Of a stretch of 64,000 nucleotides of DNA, positions 41,405 to 49,587 are shown in pieces. The notes beneath the pieces are model-generated. The model did not search any database. It had not been told where the DNA came from and saw only the letters and a list, made by a program, of their open reading frames with translations. The DNA is taken from the NCBI RefSeq assembly GCF_014650875.1, contig NZ_BMVU01000001.1, forward strand, positions 620,001-684,000, given 5' to 3'. Source of the DNA: Streptomyces minutiscleroticus (lineage in GTDB: Bacteria > Actinomycetota > Actinomycetes > Streptomycetales > Streptomycetaceae). Position 1 is the stretch's first letter. Each line of letters begins with the position of its first letter. A program made the position numbers and the translations under genes.

Positions 41405-41669
41405 CGCCGGGACGGCCGGTTCCGTACCGTCTGTGGGGCCTTCGCGGTGCACCGGCCGCCGGACACGGGGGGTTTGGCGGTCCACCGTCCCAGGTGGTGC
41501 GAGACCGGCGCGCGCCGACCGGGCGGCTCCCGGCGGCACCGGCCGACCACGGTGGCACGGAGGCGGGCAGGGCCGTCGTCCGTCGACGGGAGAGTCGGAC
41601 GGCGGTCCTGCGCTGTGGCGTGTGCGCACCGGGCGGAGGCGGGACGGCCGTCCTCCGTCCCTCGTCCCC

Positions 41670-41785
41670 CGCCGTCCCCCGTCCTCGCTGTTTTTCGTCC
41701 TTCGCCGTCCCTCGTCCTCGCTGTTTTTCGTCCTTCGCCGTCCCTCGTCCTCGCTGTTCCTCGTCCTCCGCCGTCCCTCGTCCTC
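41670..41785. repeat. 33-bp tandem repeat (minisatellite), 3.5 copies
   Basis: Copies lie at 41670-41702, 41703-41735, 41736-41768 and a partial one at 41769-41785. The unit begins CGCCGTCCCTCGTCCTCGCT and ends with TGTTTTTCGTCCTT or a variant. The first two copies differ at one base; the third has several changes in its last third. The unit is 11 codons long. It lies about 50 bp beyond the 3' end of the HExxH protein gene. Confidence 0.85.
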
Positions 41786-41833
41786 CGCCCCGCGGCCCCG
41801 GCCCCGCGCACGCCCCCGGCGCCACGGGCCGGG

Positions 41834-42730
41834 TCACGTGTCGCACTCCAGCACCGTGCGGCACAGACCGCAGCGCGCCCGCACCCGCCCCCGCACCGGC
41901 ACCCGGATGCGCTGGTGGCAGGTCGGGCACGGGAAGGACACGCGCAGCGGACCCCCGGCGTCCGGCGTGAACGCGTACGGCACGCCCGGCGTCGGGCCGG
42001 GGGAGGAGGACTCCTGGGCGCGCCGGCGGTCGCGCGCGTACCGGCGGCGGCCCGCCCAGCCGGCCGCCGTCAGCGGCGGCTGCCGCGCGTCGGATCGGGC
42101 CCGCGCCAGGCCCTCGGCGTACGCGGTGTACGCCTGCGGGCTGGTGAACCACACCGCCGGGTCCTCGCCGAACGCCAGGGCCCGCTTGGCCAGCACGTAC
42201 CCGAACTCCTCCGGGGTCAGATAGCCCAGCTTCTGCGACGAGGCGGCGTCCTCGCGGTAGGCGTCGAGCAGCAGCCAGCCCGCGCCCAGGTAGGCGGCCG
42301 CGGTGTCGGTGAGGATCTCGTTGTCGCGCGTGCCCGGGAACGTCAGGTCCAGGCGGTGCAGCAGGACGTGCGTCACCTCGTGCGCGAGGGCCGCGCCGAT
42401 GTCCCGGCGGTGGGTGCGGAAGCGGTCGTTCAGCTCGACGAAGTACTCGGGACCGGCGGCCAGTTCGACGTTCGCGGCGTGCCGCATCGCGCGGAAGGCG
42501 ACGATCATGCGGGCGTCCGGCAGCCGGTAGTGCCGCACCAGCTCGCGGGCCACCCGCTGCGCGCCCAGGTGCAGGTCGTCGGTGTCGCAGAACGCCACGT
42601 CCGCGGGGGCCACGCTGGTGCCGAAGGAGTGGACGCTGTCGTACGAGAGCCGCCGGTACAGCGCGGTGATCGCCGCCCGCACCGTGTCCAGGTGCGGGTA
42701 GCCGTGCTCGACCGGTCCGTCGTTCGCCAC
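41834..42730 (-). CDS. HExxH metalloprotease-like protein with C-terminal zinc ribbon
   Basis: The 298-residue cytoplasmic protein contains HEVTH at 117-121 in IGAALAHEVTHVLLHRLDL, the signature of a zinc metallopeptidase, with EILTDTAAAYLGAGWLLLDAY after it as a candidate third-ligand helix. The last 35 residues form a zinc ribbon (CPTCHQ ... CGLC). No signal peptide is seen. The overall pattern is like gluzincin/ImmA-type peptidases, but I cannot place it in a named family. GTG 42730 is used. It is a single-gene unit on the minus strand. Confidence 0.75.
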   Translation of the reverse strand: MANDGPVEHGYPHLDTVRAAITALYRRLSYDSVHSFGTSVAPADVAFCDTDDLHLGAQRVARELVRHYRLPDARMIVAFRAMRHAANVELAAGPEYFVELNDRFRTHRRDIGAALAHEVTHVLLHRLDLTFPGTRDNEILTDTAAAYLGAGWLLLDAYREDAASSQKLGYLTPEEFGYVLAKRALAFGEDPAVWFTSPQAYTAYAEGLARARSDARQPPLTAAGWAGRRRYARDRRRAQESSSPGPTPGVPYAFTPDAGGPLRVSFPCPTCHQRIRVPVRGRVRARCGLCRTVLECDT

Positions 42731-42866
42731 GCCCGCACCCCCACGGAGCCGCCTGAACCTCCCCCCACTCTAGGACGACGGCCCCGGCCCACCCAGCCCC
42801 GCGCCCGCCCGCCGCCGGCTCGGCCCGGTCCGCCCCGGCGTCGGCCTCCGGCACGGGGCGCTGCCC

Positions 42867-43295
42867 GTGGTCGGCCCCCGCGTCCCCGGCCACCACGTGG
42901 CCGGGGACGTCAGCGCGGGCGACGGCTGGTCCGAGGGCGCCGACGGCCGCCGCCGGACCGCCGCCGAGCGCGCCGCCCGGCACGGCATGACCACCGACCG
43001 GCTGCGCGCCGCCGTGCGCCGCGACGCAGGCCGCACCCCCGAGGAGTACCTGCCCGGCATCCGCCCGGGCCGCGCCGAGGACCTCCTCGCCACCGCCGAC
43101 CCGCCCGTCGCGGCCGCGGCCCGCCGGGCCGGCTACGACGCCCCCGCCCGCTTCCCCCGGCCGGTCACCCGCCGGGCGGCCACCGCCCCCGTCCGCTTCC
43201 GCGCCCGGCGGGGCCGCACCGTCCCCGGCGGCAGGCGCCACCAGGTGGCCGGTCCCGGCGGCCCACCGGCGGCCGACGGCACCCCGGACCCTTAG
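42867..43295 (+). pseudogene. Remnant of an AraC family regulator (C-terminal helix-turn-helix region)
   Basis: The frame contains AERAARHGMTTDRLRAAVRR, DAGRTPEEYLPGIRPGRAED and LLATADPPVAAAARRAGYDA, which follow the order and spacing of the double helix-turn-helix of AraC/GlxA-like regulators. Key hydrophobic positions are partly lost (for example RFPRPVTRRAATAPVRFR where FRRHFRRxxGxSPxxYR is usual). Only about 40 residues precede it, so the N-terminal sensory domain is missing. It reads as a decayed gene. The stop codon overlaps the -10 hexamer of the chorismate mutase gene. Confidence 0.55.
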
Positions 43296-43306
43296 GGTGG
43301 ACGCCC

Positions 43307-43732
43307 ATGAGCACCCGCAGCACGGACGACACCGCCGTCCCCGGAGCCGAGGGCTCCGCCGGAGCCGGCGCCCACCGCAACGATCCGGCCAGCCCTCGCA
43401 CCCCGGGAGCCCGTCCCGCCCCCGACGTCGACCCCGCCGTCCGCGAGGAGCTCGGCGCCCTGCGCGACAGCATCGACAACATCGACGCCGCCGTGGTGCA
43501 CATGCTCGCCGAACGCTTCAAGTGCACCCAGCAGGTCGGGCGGCTCAAGGCGCTCCACCACCTGCCGCCCGCCGACCCGGCCCGCGAGGCCCGGCAGATC
43601 GACCGGCTGCGCCGGCTCGCCGAGAGCGCCAAACTCGACCCGGCGTTCGCCGAGAAGCTCCTCAACTTCATCATCGCCGAGGTCATCCGCCATCACGAGC
43701 GCCTCGCGGAGGACGCGCAGACCACCCGCTGA
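43307..43732 (+). CDS. Chorismate mutase (AroQ class)
   Basis: The 141-residue protein has about 45 disordered residues followed by a helical AroQ domain: LGALRDSIDNIDAAVVHMLA, ERFKCTQQVGRLKALHHLPP and a final FAEKLLNFIIAEVIRHHE helix. It converts chorismate to prephenate, the first step towards Phe and Tyr and the competitor of TrpE for chorismate. TAGGGT at 43293-43298 lies 8 nt before the ATG (leaderless). It is followed by a strong hairpin, so it is monocistronic. Confidence 0.92.
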   Translation: MSTRSTDDTAVPGAEGSAGAGAHRNDPASPRTPGARPAPDVDPAVREELGALRDSIDNIDAAVVHMLAERFKCTQQVGRLKALHHLPPADPAREARQIDRLRRLAESAKLDPAFAEKLLNFIIAEVIRHHERLAEDAQTTR

Positions 43733-43736
43733 CCCC

Positions 43737-43760
43737 TGCCGCGGGCCCGTGCCCGCGGCA
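43737..43760 (+). terminator. Terminator of the chorismate mutase gene
   Basis: TGCCGCGGGC (43737-43746) pairs perfectly with 43751-43760 across a 4-nt loop, starting 4 nt after the stop. Confidence 0.75.
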
Positions 43761-43920
43761 CGGCGGAAAACCTTCGACGTTGTCGGCATATCCTCTCGGC
43801 GCGTGCGCCGAAATACGGCATCGTTCCCTCTGCACCCCCAGCACTCCTTACGGCCGACGGGTATCCACCGTCCGCGGATTCGGGCAGAAGCTGTTGTTCC
43901 AAGCGAGGGGACGTCGCTCC

Positions 43921-44466
43921 ATGCCGCCGGATGCCAAGATCCTCATCGTCGACGACCATGAGGACACGCTGTACGCACTCGAGAGCGCCCTGGCCCCGCT
44001 GGGGTACCGGATCACCCGCGCCACCAGCGGCGACGAGGCCCTCAAACAGGTTCTGCGCGGCCAGGTCGGGCTGCTTCTCCTCGACGTCCGCATGCCCGGC
44101 GTCAGCGGCCTCGACGTCGTCCGCTACATGCGCCGCCTGGAACAGACGAGAAACATCCCCGTCGTCCTCGTCACCGGCTTCGGCCCCAACAGCGAACTCG
44201 CCACCACCGCCTTCCGGCTCGGCGTCGCCGACCTGGTCATGAAGCCCATCGACCCCTGGACGCTGCGTACCAAGATCCGCTACCTGTACGACTACCACCG
44301 CCGCTGCCAGGCGCTCGAACAGGAGGTCCGCGACCTGCGGGCCCGCGTCAAGGAGGAGAACGACGCCGGGCACCTCCCGGCCCGCGCCCACTCCGACACC
44401 GCCCGCGTCCCCCTCGCCCGGTCCCGCCCCCACGAACACGAACGCGAACAGGACAGAACCGCCTGA
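43921..44466 (+). CDS. Stand-alone response regulator (receiver domain with coiled coil)
   Basis: The 181-residue protein is a CheY-like receiver: ILIVDDHEDTLYALESAL, the phosphoacceptor Asp55 in LLLLDVRMPGVSGLDVV, and Lys in DLVMKPIDPWTLRTKI. A coiled coil (QALEQEVRDLRARVKEEND) and a short hydrophilic tail follow instead of a DNA-binding domain. It probably acts through protein contacts. No kinase is adjacent. The ribosome site gagggg is about 12 nt before ATG 43921. Confidence 0.88.
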   Translation: MPPDAKILIVDDHEDTLYALESALAPLGYRITRATSGDEALKQVLRGQVGLLLLDVRMPGVSGLDVVRYMRRLEQTRNIPVVLVTGFGPNSELATTAFRLGVADLVMKPIDPWTLRTKIRYLYDYHRRCQALEQEVRDLRARVKEENDAGHLPARAHSDTARVPLARSRPHEHEREQDRTA

Positions 44467-44700
44467 CCACCCGTGTCCTGAGCGCCCGACCGCCGGTGTC
44501 CCACGAGCACCCGACCGCCCGTGTCCCACGAGCACCCGGCGGATCGAGAGGCCGGCGGTCCGACGGCCCGGCCGCCTCCGAGCCGCTCCTCCCGACCCGG
44601 CTCCGAGTCCGTCCGTCCCGCCCGCCGCACCCGCTCCCGCCCCCGGTGAGCCGCCCGCCGAAGCACCTCCCCGCACCCGGCGCACCTCCCCGCACCCGGC
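44462..44700. repeat. Short tandem repeats upstream of pepN
   Basis: Two blocks are seen. At 44462-44534, two and a half copies of a unit of about 24 bp have the core CCGACCGCCNGTGTCCCACG, the first degenerate copy overlapping the end of the response regulator gene. At 44663-44700, GCACCTCCCCGCACCCGGC occurs twice in succession (19 bp each). The 323-bp gap 44467-44789 has no gene. Confidence 0.6.
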
Positions 44701-44789
44701 GCAGTCCGCCGGACCCGTCCGGTGTCCAGTACAACCGCCTCACGGGGTCACCCCTGTGCCCGGCCGAGCCCATCAGGCAGCATGTCCCC

Positions 44790-47279
44790 ATGTCCGTACT
44801 GACGCGCGCCGAAGCGCAGACCCGTGCCAGGCTCCTCGACGTCCACCGCTACCGCGTCGAACTCGACCTCACCGGCGGCGACGAGACCTTCGGCTCCCGC
44901 ACCACGATCCGCTTCACCGCCCGCGCCACCGCGGACACCTTCGTCGAGCTCAAGCCCGCCGCGCTGCGCTCCGCCGCCCTCGACGGACACCCCCTGGACC
45001 CGGCGGACCTCGACGGCGGCCGGTTCCCCCTGAAGGACCTCGCCGCCGGCGAGCACGAACTCGTCGTCGACGCCGAGATGCGCTACTCCCGCACCGGCGA
45101 GGGCATGCACCGCTTCACCGACCCCAGCGACGGCGAGACCTACCTCTACACCCAGCTCTTCCTCGACGACGTCCAGCGCGTCTTCGCCGCCTTCGACCAG
45201 CCCGACCTCAAGGCCGTCTTCGACCTGGAGATCACCGCGCCCGAGGGCTGGACCGTCCTCGCCAACAGCGTCACCGAGGACCTCGGCGGCGGCCGCTGGC
45301 GCGCCGCGACCACCCCGCCGATCTCCACCTACCTCGTCGCCGTCGCCGCGGGCCCCTGGCACTCCGTGCGCACCCGCCACCGCGGCCTGCCCTTCGGCAT
45401 CCACTGCCGCCGCTCCCTGGCCCCGTACCTCGACGCCGACGCCGAGGAGATCCTCGACATCACCCGCGCCTGCTTCGACCGCTACCACGAGAGGTTCGAC
45501 GAGCCCTACCCCTTCGACTCCTACGACCAGGCGTTCGTCCCCGAGTTCAACGCCGGCGCCATGGAGAACCCCGGCCTCGTCACCTTCCGCGACGAGTACG
45601 TCTTCCGCTCCGCCGTCACCGACACCGAGCGCCAGACCCGCGCCGTCGTCGTCGCCCACGAGATGGCCCACATGTGGTTCGGCGACCTCGTCACCCTCAA
45701 GTGGTGGGACGACATCTGGCTCAACGAGTCCTTCGCCGAGTACATGGGCTACCAGATCCTCACCGAGGCCACCCGTTTCACCGGCACCTGGACCGACTTC
45801 GGCATCGCCCGCAAGGCCTGGGGCTACGACGCCGACCAGCGCCCCTCCACCCACCCCGTCGCCCCCGACGCCGTCCCCGACACCGCCTCCGCACTGCTCA
45901 ACTTCGACGGCATCTCCTACGCCAAGGGCGCGTCCGCCCTGCGCCAGCTCGTCACCTGGCTCGGCGAGAAGGACTTCCTCGCCGGCATCAACACCCACTT
46001 CACCCGGCACAAGTTCGCCAACGCCACCCTGGCCGACCTCATCGAGTCCCTCGCCTCGGCCACCGACCGCGACGTCCACGCCTGGGCCGAGACCTGGCTG
46101 CGCACCACCGGCGTCGACATCCTCACCGCCGCCGTCGACGCCCGTCCCGGCGACTGGACCCTCGCCCTCGACCACCGCGGCGGCCGCCCGCACCGCATCG
46201 CCGTCGGCGTCTACGAGCGCGAACTCACCGGGGACCGCGCCCTCGTCCTGCGCGAACGCTACGAGACCGACGTCCCCGGCGCCCCGGAGACACGGCGCGG
46301 CCCCCGCCCCGCCCTCGTCGTCCCCAACGACCAGGACCTCTCCTACACCAAGATCCGCCTGGACGCGGCGTCCCAGGAGACCGCCCTGCGCTGCCTCTCC
46401 GGCGTCCCCGACCCCCTCACCCGCACCGTCCTGTGGAACGCGCTGCGCGACATGGTCCGCGACGGCGACCTCGCACCCGCCGCGTACCTGGAGGCCGCCC
46501 GCACCCACCTCCCCGAGGAGAGCGACCTCGCGATCGTGCAGGGCGTCCTCGCCTTCGCCGTCACCCAGGTCACCGACCGCCTCCTGCCCGCCGCCGGGCG
46601 CCCCGCCGCCCTCGCCACCCTCACCGACCTGTGCCGCGACCTGATCCGCCGCACCGAGGACGGCGACCACCCCGGACTGCGCCTGACCGCCGTACGGCAC
46701 CTCATCGACGTCGCCGCCCACCCCGACACCCTCGCCGCCTGGCTCTCCGAGGGCACCGTCCCCGGCGGCCCCGAACTCGACCCCGAGCTGCGCTGGCGCA
46801 TCCTCGGCCGCCTCGCCGTCCTCGGCGCGATCGACGACGTCGTCATCGAGGCCGAACTCGTCCAGGACCCCAGCGCCACCGGCCAGGAGGGAGCCGCCCG
46901 CTGCCGCGCCGCCCTGCCCGACCCCGACGCCAAGCGCGCCGCCTGGGACGCCCTCTTCCACCGCGACGACCTGTCCAACTACCTGTTCACCGCCACCGCC
47001 CAGGGCTTCTGGCAGCCCGAGCAGGCCGACCTCACCCGCACCTACGTCCCGCGCTACTTCACCGACGTCGTCGCCGTGGCCGCCCGCCGGGGCCCCGCCA
47101 TCGCCGAGGCCGCCGGACGGTACGCCTTCCCCGCCCACGCCGTCGACCCCGGGACCCTGCGCCTGGGGCACGCCTGCCTCGACGGGGACGGCCCCACCCC
47201 CGCCCTGCGCCGCAAGCTCACCGACCAGCTCGACGACCTGGCCCGCGCCCTGCGCGTCCGAGAGGCCCACGGGGACTGA
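44790..47279 (+). CDS. pepN: Aminopeptidase N (M1 family)
   Basis: The 829-residue zinc aminopeptidase removes N-terminal residues from peptides in the cytoplasm. The exopeptidase motif GAMENPG (in PEFNAGAMENPGLVTFRDE) and zinc site HEMAH at 290-294, with the third ligand in LNESFAEYMG, are intact. The N-terminal beta domain starts at residue 1 (RLLDVHRYRVELDLTGG), and the C-terminal 350 residues form the ERAP1-like helical domain. ATG 44790 is preceded by a CAGCAT hexamer rather than a ribosome site, so a leaderless mRNA is possible. A strong hairpin follows. Confidence 0.95.
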   Translation: MSVLTRAEAQTRARLLDVHRYRVELDLTGGDETFGSRTTIRFTARATADTFVELKPAALRSAALDGHPLDPADLDGGRFPLKDLAAGEHELVVDAEMRYSRTGEGMHRFTDPSDGETYLYTQLFLDDVQRVFAAFDQPDLKAVFDLEITAPEGWTVLANSVTEDLGGGRWRAATTPPISTYLVAVAAGPWHSVRTRHRGLPFGIHCRRSLAPYLDADAEEILDITRACFDRYHERFDEPYPFDSYDQAFVPEFNAGAMENPGLVTFRDEYVFRSAVTDTERQTRAVVVAHEMAHMWFGDLVTLKWWDDIWLNESFAEYMGYQILTEATRFTGTWTDFGIARKAWGYDADQRPSTHPVAPDAVPDTASALLNFDGISYAKGASALRQLVTWLGEKDFLAGINTHFTRHKFANATLADLIESLASATDRDVHAWAETWLRTTGVDILTAAVDARPGDWTLALDHRGGRPHRIAVGVYERELTGDRALVLRERYETDVPGAPETRRGPRPALVVPNDQDLSYTKIRLDAASQETALRCLSGVPDPLTRTVLWNALRDMVRDGDLAPAAYLEAARTHLPEESDLAIVQGVLAFAVTQVTDRLLPAAGRPAALATLTDLCRDLIRRTEDGDHPGLRLTAVRHLIDVAAHPDTLAAWLSEGTVPGGPELDPELRWRILGRLAVLGAIDDVVIEAELVQDPSATGQEGAARCRAALPDPDAKRAAWDALFHRDDLSNYLFTATAQGFWQPEQADLTRTYVPRYFTDVVAVAARRGPAIAEAAGRYAFPAHAVDPGTLRLGHACLDGDGPTPALRRKLTDQLDDLARALRVREAHGD

Positions 47280-47296
47280 CCGGACCCGCCCGCACA

Positions 47297-47343
47297 CGCC
47301 GACGGCGCCGGCGCCCCGCGAAGGGGCACCGGCGCCGTCGGCG
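47297..47343. terminator. Terminator after pepN
   Basis: 21-nt arms 47297-47317 and 47323-47343 pair with a single mismatch around a GCGAA loop. It lies between convergent pepN and the nucleotidase gene. Confidence 0.8.
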
Positions 47344-47351
47344 TACGCTCC

Positions 47352-47427
47352 GGAGGACCGAGGACCGAGGACCGAGGACCCGGGGACCCGAGGACCCGGG
47401 GACCGGCGGACCGGGGACCCGGGACGG
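47352..47427. repeat. Heptamer tandem repeat (AGGACCG and variants)
   Basis: AGGACCG occurs three times in a row from 47354, then drifts into AGGACCCGGGG and GGACCGGC variants up to the nucleotidase stop codon. The tract is in the 3' untranslated region shared by convergent genes. Confidence 0.7.
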
Positions 47428-49242
47428 TCAGAACACCGGCACGCCGTCCCGCGTCAGACGCCAGTCCACCGACGCGAAGTCCGCCGGGTCCAGCGTCCCC
47501 CTCGCCGTCACCCACTCCGCGATCCGGGTACGGATCTCCGTCGACTCCGACCACACCTCCGTCGCCGACGCCACGTGCGGGAACGCCCCGCCGCCGTTGG
47601 CCCGGTAGTTGTTCACCGCGAACACGAACCGCTGCGCGTCGTCCAGCGCCGCGCCGCCGTACGTCAGGTTCTTGATCCGCGACCCCGCCGGCTGCGCGAC
47701 GTCGATGTCGTACCGCACCCCGGACACGTAGTCGTAGTTGTAGTCCGGCCGATTGCCCGCGTTCGTCAGCTTGTCCGCGTCCACCGCCGCGCCGGCCGGC
47801 GTCTGCACGTAGTACTCCGCCGAGTACTCCAGGTACGCCCGCACCTGCGCACCCGTCATCACCTTCGCCACCAGCGTGTTGTCGTACACGTACAGGCTCG
47901 ACAGGTCCCGGATCGTCACCTCGCCCGCCGGGATCTCCGAGGTGCGCGAGAACGGCGACGCCTGCGAGAGCACCGGCAGGTCCGCGTACTCCGTCCCCGC
48001 CAGCGCCTCCCGGACCACGTCCTCCTGGACCTTGTTGATCAGGTCGATGATCGGGGCGTCCTTGTACCGGGCGTCCACCGTCGTCAGCGTCTCGGTCGCG
48101 CTGCCCACGACCTGGTTGACGTACTCCACGACCGCCTCGTGCTGCTTGCGCAGCAGCCTGGTGATCCGCGGGTCGTCGGCCGCCGTGCGCGCGTCCCGCA
48201 GCGACGCCTTCACCGACTCCACCTGCCAGCGGCCCTTGTCGAAGACCAGCTCGAAGTCGAACAGCGTCAGCCGCTCGCCCCACATCAGCGGCTCCGACAG
48301 CACGACCGTCCTCCCGGTCCTCTCGTTGACGACCTTCAGCTCGGCGATCTCCTGGTGCGCGTGGCCCACCAGGATCGCGTCGATCCCGGGCACCTGCTGC
48401 GCCACCAGCGCCGCCGAGTTCTCCACGTACGGCAGCTGGTCACCGTAGGACGACGTGCCGGACGCGCCGCTGTGCGCCGAGACCACGACCACGTCCGCGC
48501 CCATCGAGCGCAGCTTCGGCACCCACTTCGCCGCCTGCTCCTCCAGCCCCGGGAACTTCAGCCTGCCCTGCACGTACGCCTTGTCCCAGATCGCGATGCC
48601 CGGGTTCGTCAGGCCGAGGACCGCGACCTTCACCGGCGGCAGGCCCTTCGCCTTCAGCGTCTTGAAGAAGTAGGGCGGGAAGGCCGGCTTCAGCGTCCTG
48701 GCGTCCACCGCGTTCGCGCCGAGCAGCGGGAAGTCGCACTGCGACTCGAACCTGCGCAGCGTCTCGATGCCGTAGTTGAACTCGTGGTTGCCCAGCGCCA
48801 CCGCGTCGTACCCGATCGCGTTCATGGCCTTCGCCATCGGGTGCACCGGGCCGCCCTCGGCGGTGATCGGGTCGACCTTCGCGTAGTAGTACGTCAGCGG
48901 CGTGCCCTGGATCGTGTCGCCCGCGTCGATCAGCAGCGTGTTGGCGCGGCCCTTCTCCTCGCGGACCTCGTCCACCAGCGTCGCGATCCGGGCCAGGCCC
49001 ATCGCGTTGCCCGCGGCGTCGGAGTACTCCGCGTCCTTGAAGTAGTCCCAGTTGAAGACGTGCCCGTGCAGGTCCGTGGTGCCCAGGACGGTGAACGCGT
49101 ACCGCTTCGCCTTCGACGGCTTCGGCCGCCCGTGACCCCGGTCCGGGGCCGCCGCGGCGGGCACCGCGGCCGCGCCGGTCAGGGCCACCCCCGCCCCCGT
49201 CGCGGCGGACCGGCCCAGGAACGACCTTCTGTCGAGCGGCAT
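47428..49242 (-). CDS. 5'-nucleotidase / 2',3'-cyclic phosphodiesterase family protein, Tat-exported
   Basis: The 604-residue protein begins with a twin-arginine signal (LDRRSFLGRSAATGAGVALT). The metallophosphoesterase domain has TTDLHGHVFNWD, DAGDTIQGTPL, GNHEFNYG, SAHSG and GHAHQE, giving the two-metal site. The C-terminal nucleotide-binding domain includes SQASPFSRTSEIPAGEVTIR and VSGVRYDIDV. Such enzymes salvage extracellular nucleotides as nucleoside and phosphate. A gaggag ribosome site precedes ATG 49242. It is divergent from pyk. I saw no clear PHO box upstream. Confidence 0.93.
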   Translation of the reverse strand: MPLDRRSFLGRSAATGAGVALTGAAAVPAAAAPDRGHGRPKPSKAKRYAFTVLGTTDLHGHVFNWDYFKDAEYSDAAGNAMGLARIATLVDEVREEKGRANTLLIDAGDTIQGTPLTYYYAKVDPITAEGGPVHPMAKAMNAIGYDAVALGNHEFNYGIETLRRFESQCDFPLLGANAVDARTLKPAFPPYFFKTLKAKGLPPVKVAVLGLTNPGIAIWDKAYVQGRLKFPGLEEQAAKWVPKLRSMGADVVVVSAHSGASGTSSYGDQLPYVENSAALVAQQVPGIDAILVGHAHQEIAELKVVNERTGRTVVLSEPLMWGERLTLFDFELVFDKGRWQVESVKASLRDARTAADDPRITRLLRKQHEAVVEYVNQVVGSATETLTTVDARYKDAPIIDLINKVQEDVVREALAGTEYADLPVLSQASPFSRTSEIPAGEVTIRDLSSLYVYDNTLVAKVMTGAQVRAYLEYSAEYYVQTPAGAAVDADKLTNAGNRPDYNYDYVSGVRYDIDVAQPAGSRIKNLTYGGAALDDAQRFVFAVNNYRANGGGAFPHVASATEVWSESTEIRTRIAEWVTARGTLDPADFASVDWRLTRDGVPVF

Positions 49243-49341
49243 TGCTTACTCCTCGATAACCCGGTGATCGGAGCGTCGCGGTGCGACGCGGGCGCACGTC
49301 GCGGCACGGCGGATCCGCGCACCACGGCACAACGCGCGTAG

Positions 49342-49369
49342 ATTCTGACCCACCCCAGGTAGCGGGCAA
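49342..49369 (-). promoter_or_regulatory. Candidate promoter of the nucleotidase gene
   Basis: On the minus strand TTGCCC (49369-49364) and CAGAAT (49347-49342) are 16 bp apart, giving a leader of roughly 90 nt. The divergent gap 49243-49587 also holds the pyk promoter at its right end (TAATCT, 49576-49581), and I see nothing else in it. Confidence 0.4.
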
Positions 49370-49587
49370 CACCCCCGCAACGTTTCGATCCGATGACCGG
49401 CCACCGCCGCCCGCCCCGCCCGCGCCTACCCGCCCGCACCGCCCGCCACCTCGGCGAACCCGTCCGCGCGCTCAACAGAGCACCCATGCGCACACTTCAA
49501 CACTTGTCAATTCCCCTTCACCGAACCGCCGTTGAGTAGTCACGCACGACCAAACCCCTACCCATCGGTAAGCCCTAATCTCGAACC

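Noticed and set aside
41670..41785. Possible CRISPR array
   Set aside because: The 33-bp units are directly contiguous with no unique spacers, and no cas genes are present.
41254..41811. 185-codon minus-strand frame with RTRDGEGRKTA repeats
   Set aside because: The repeat protein is just the 33-bp tandem DNA repeat read through. No start signal and no conserved domain is seen, and frames are open on both strands.
44496..44789. N-terminal extension of pepN by 98 codons
   Set aside because: It is Pro/Arg-rich, spans the short tandem repeats and is not part of the M1 aminopeptidase fold; ATG 44790 begins the family sequence.
49243..49420. PHO box upstream of the nucleotidase gene
   Set aside because: No pair of GTTCACC-like direct repeats is visible.
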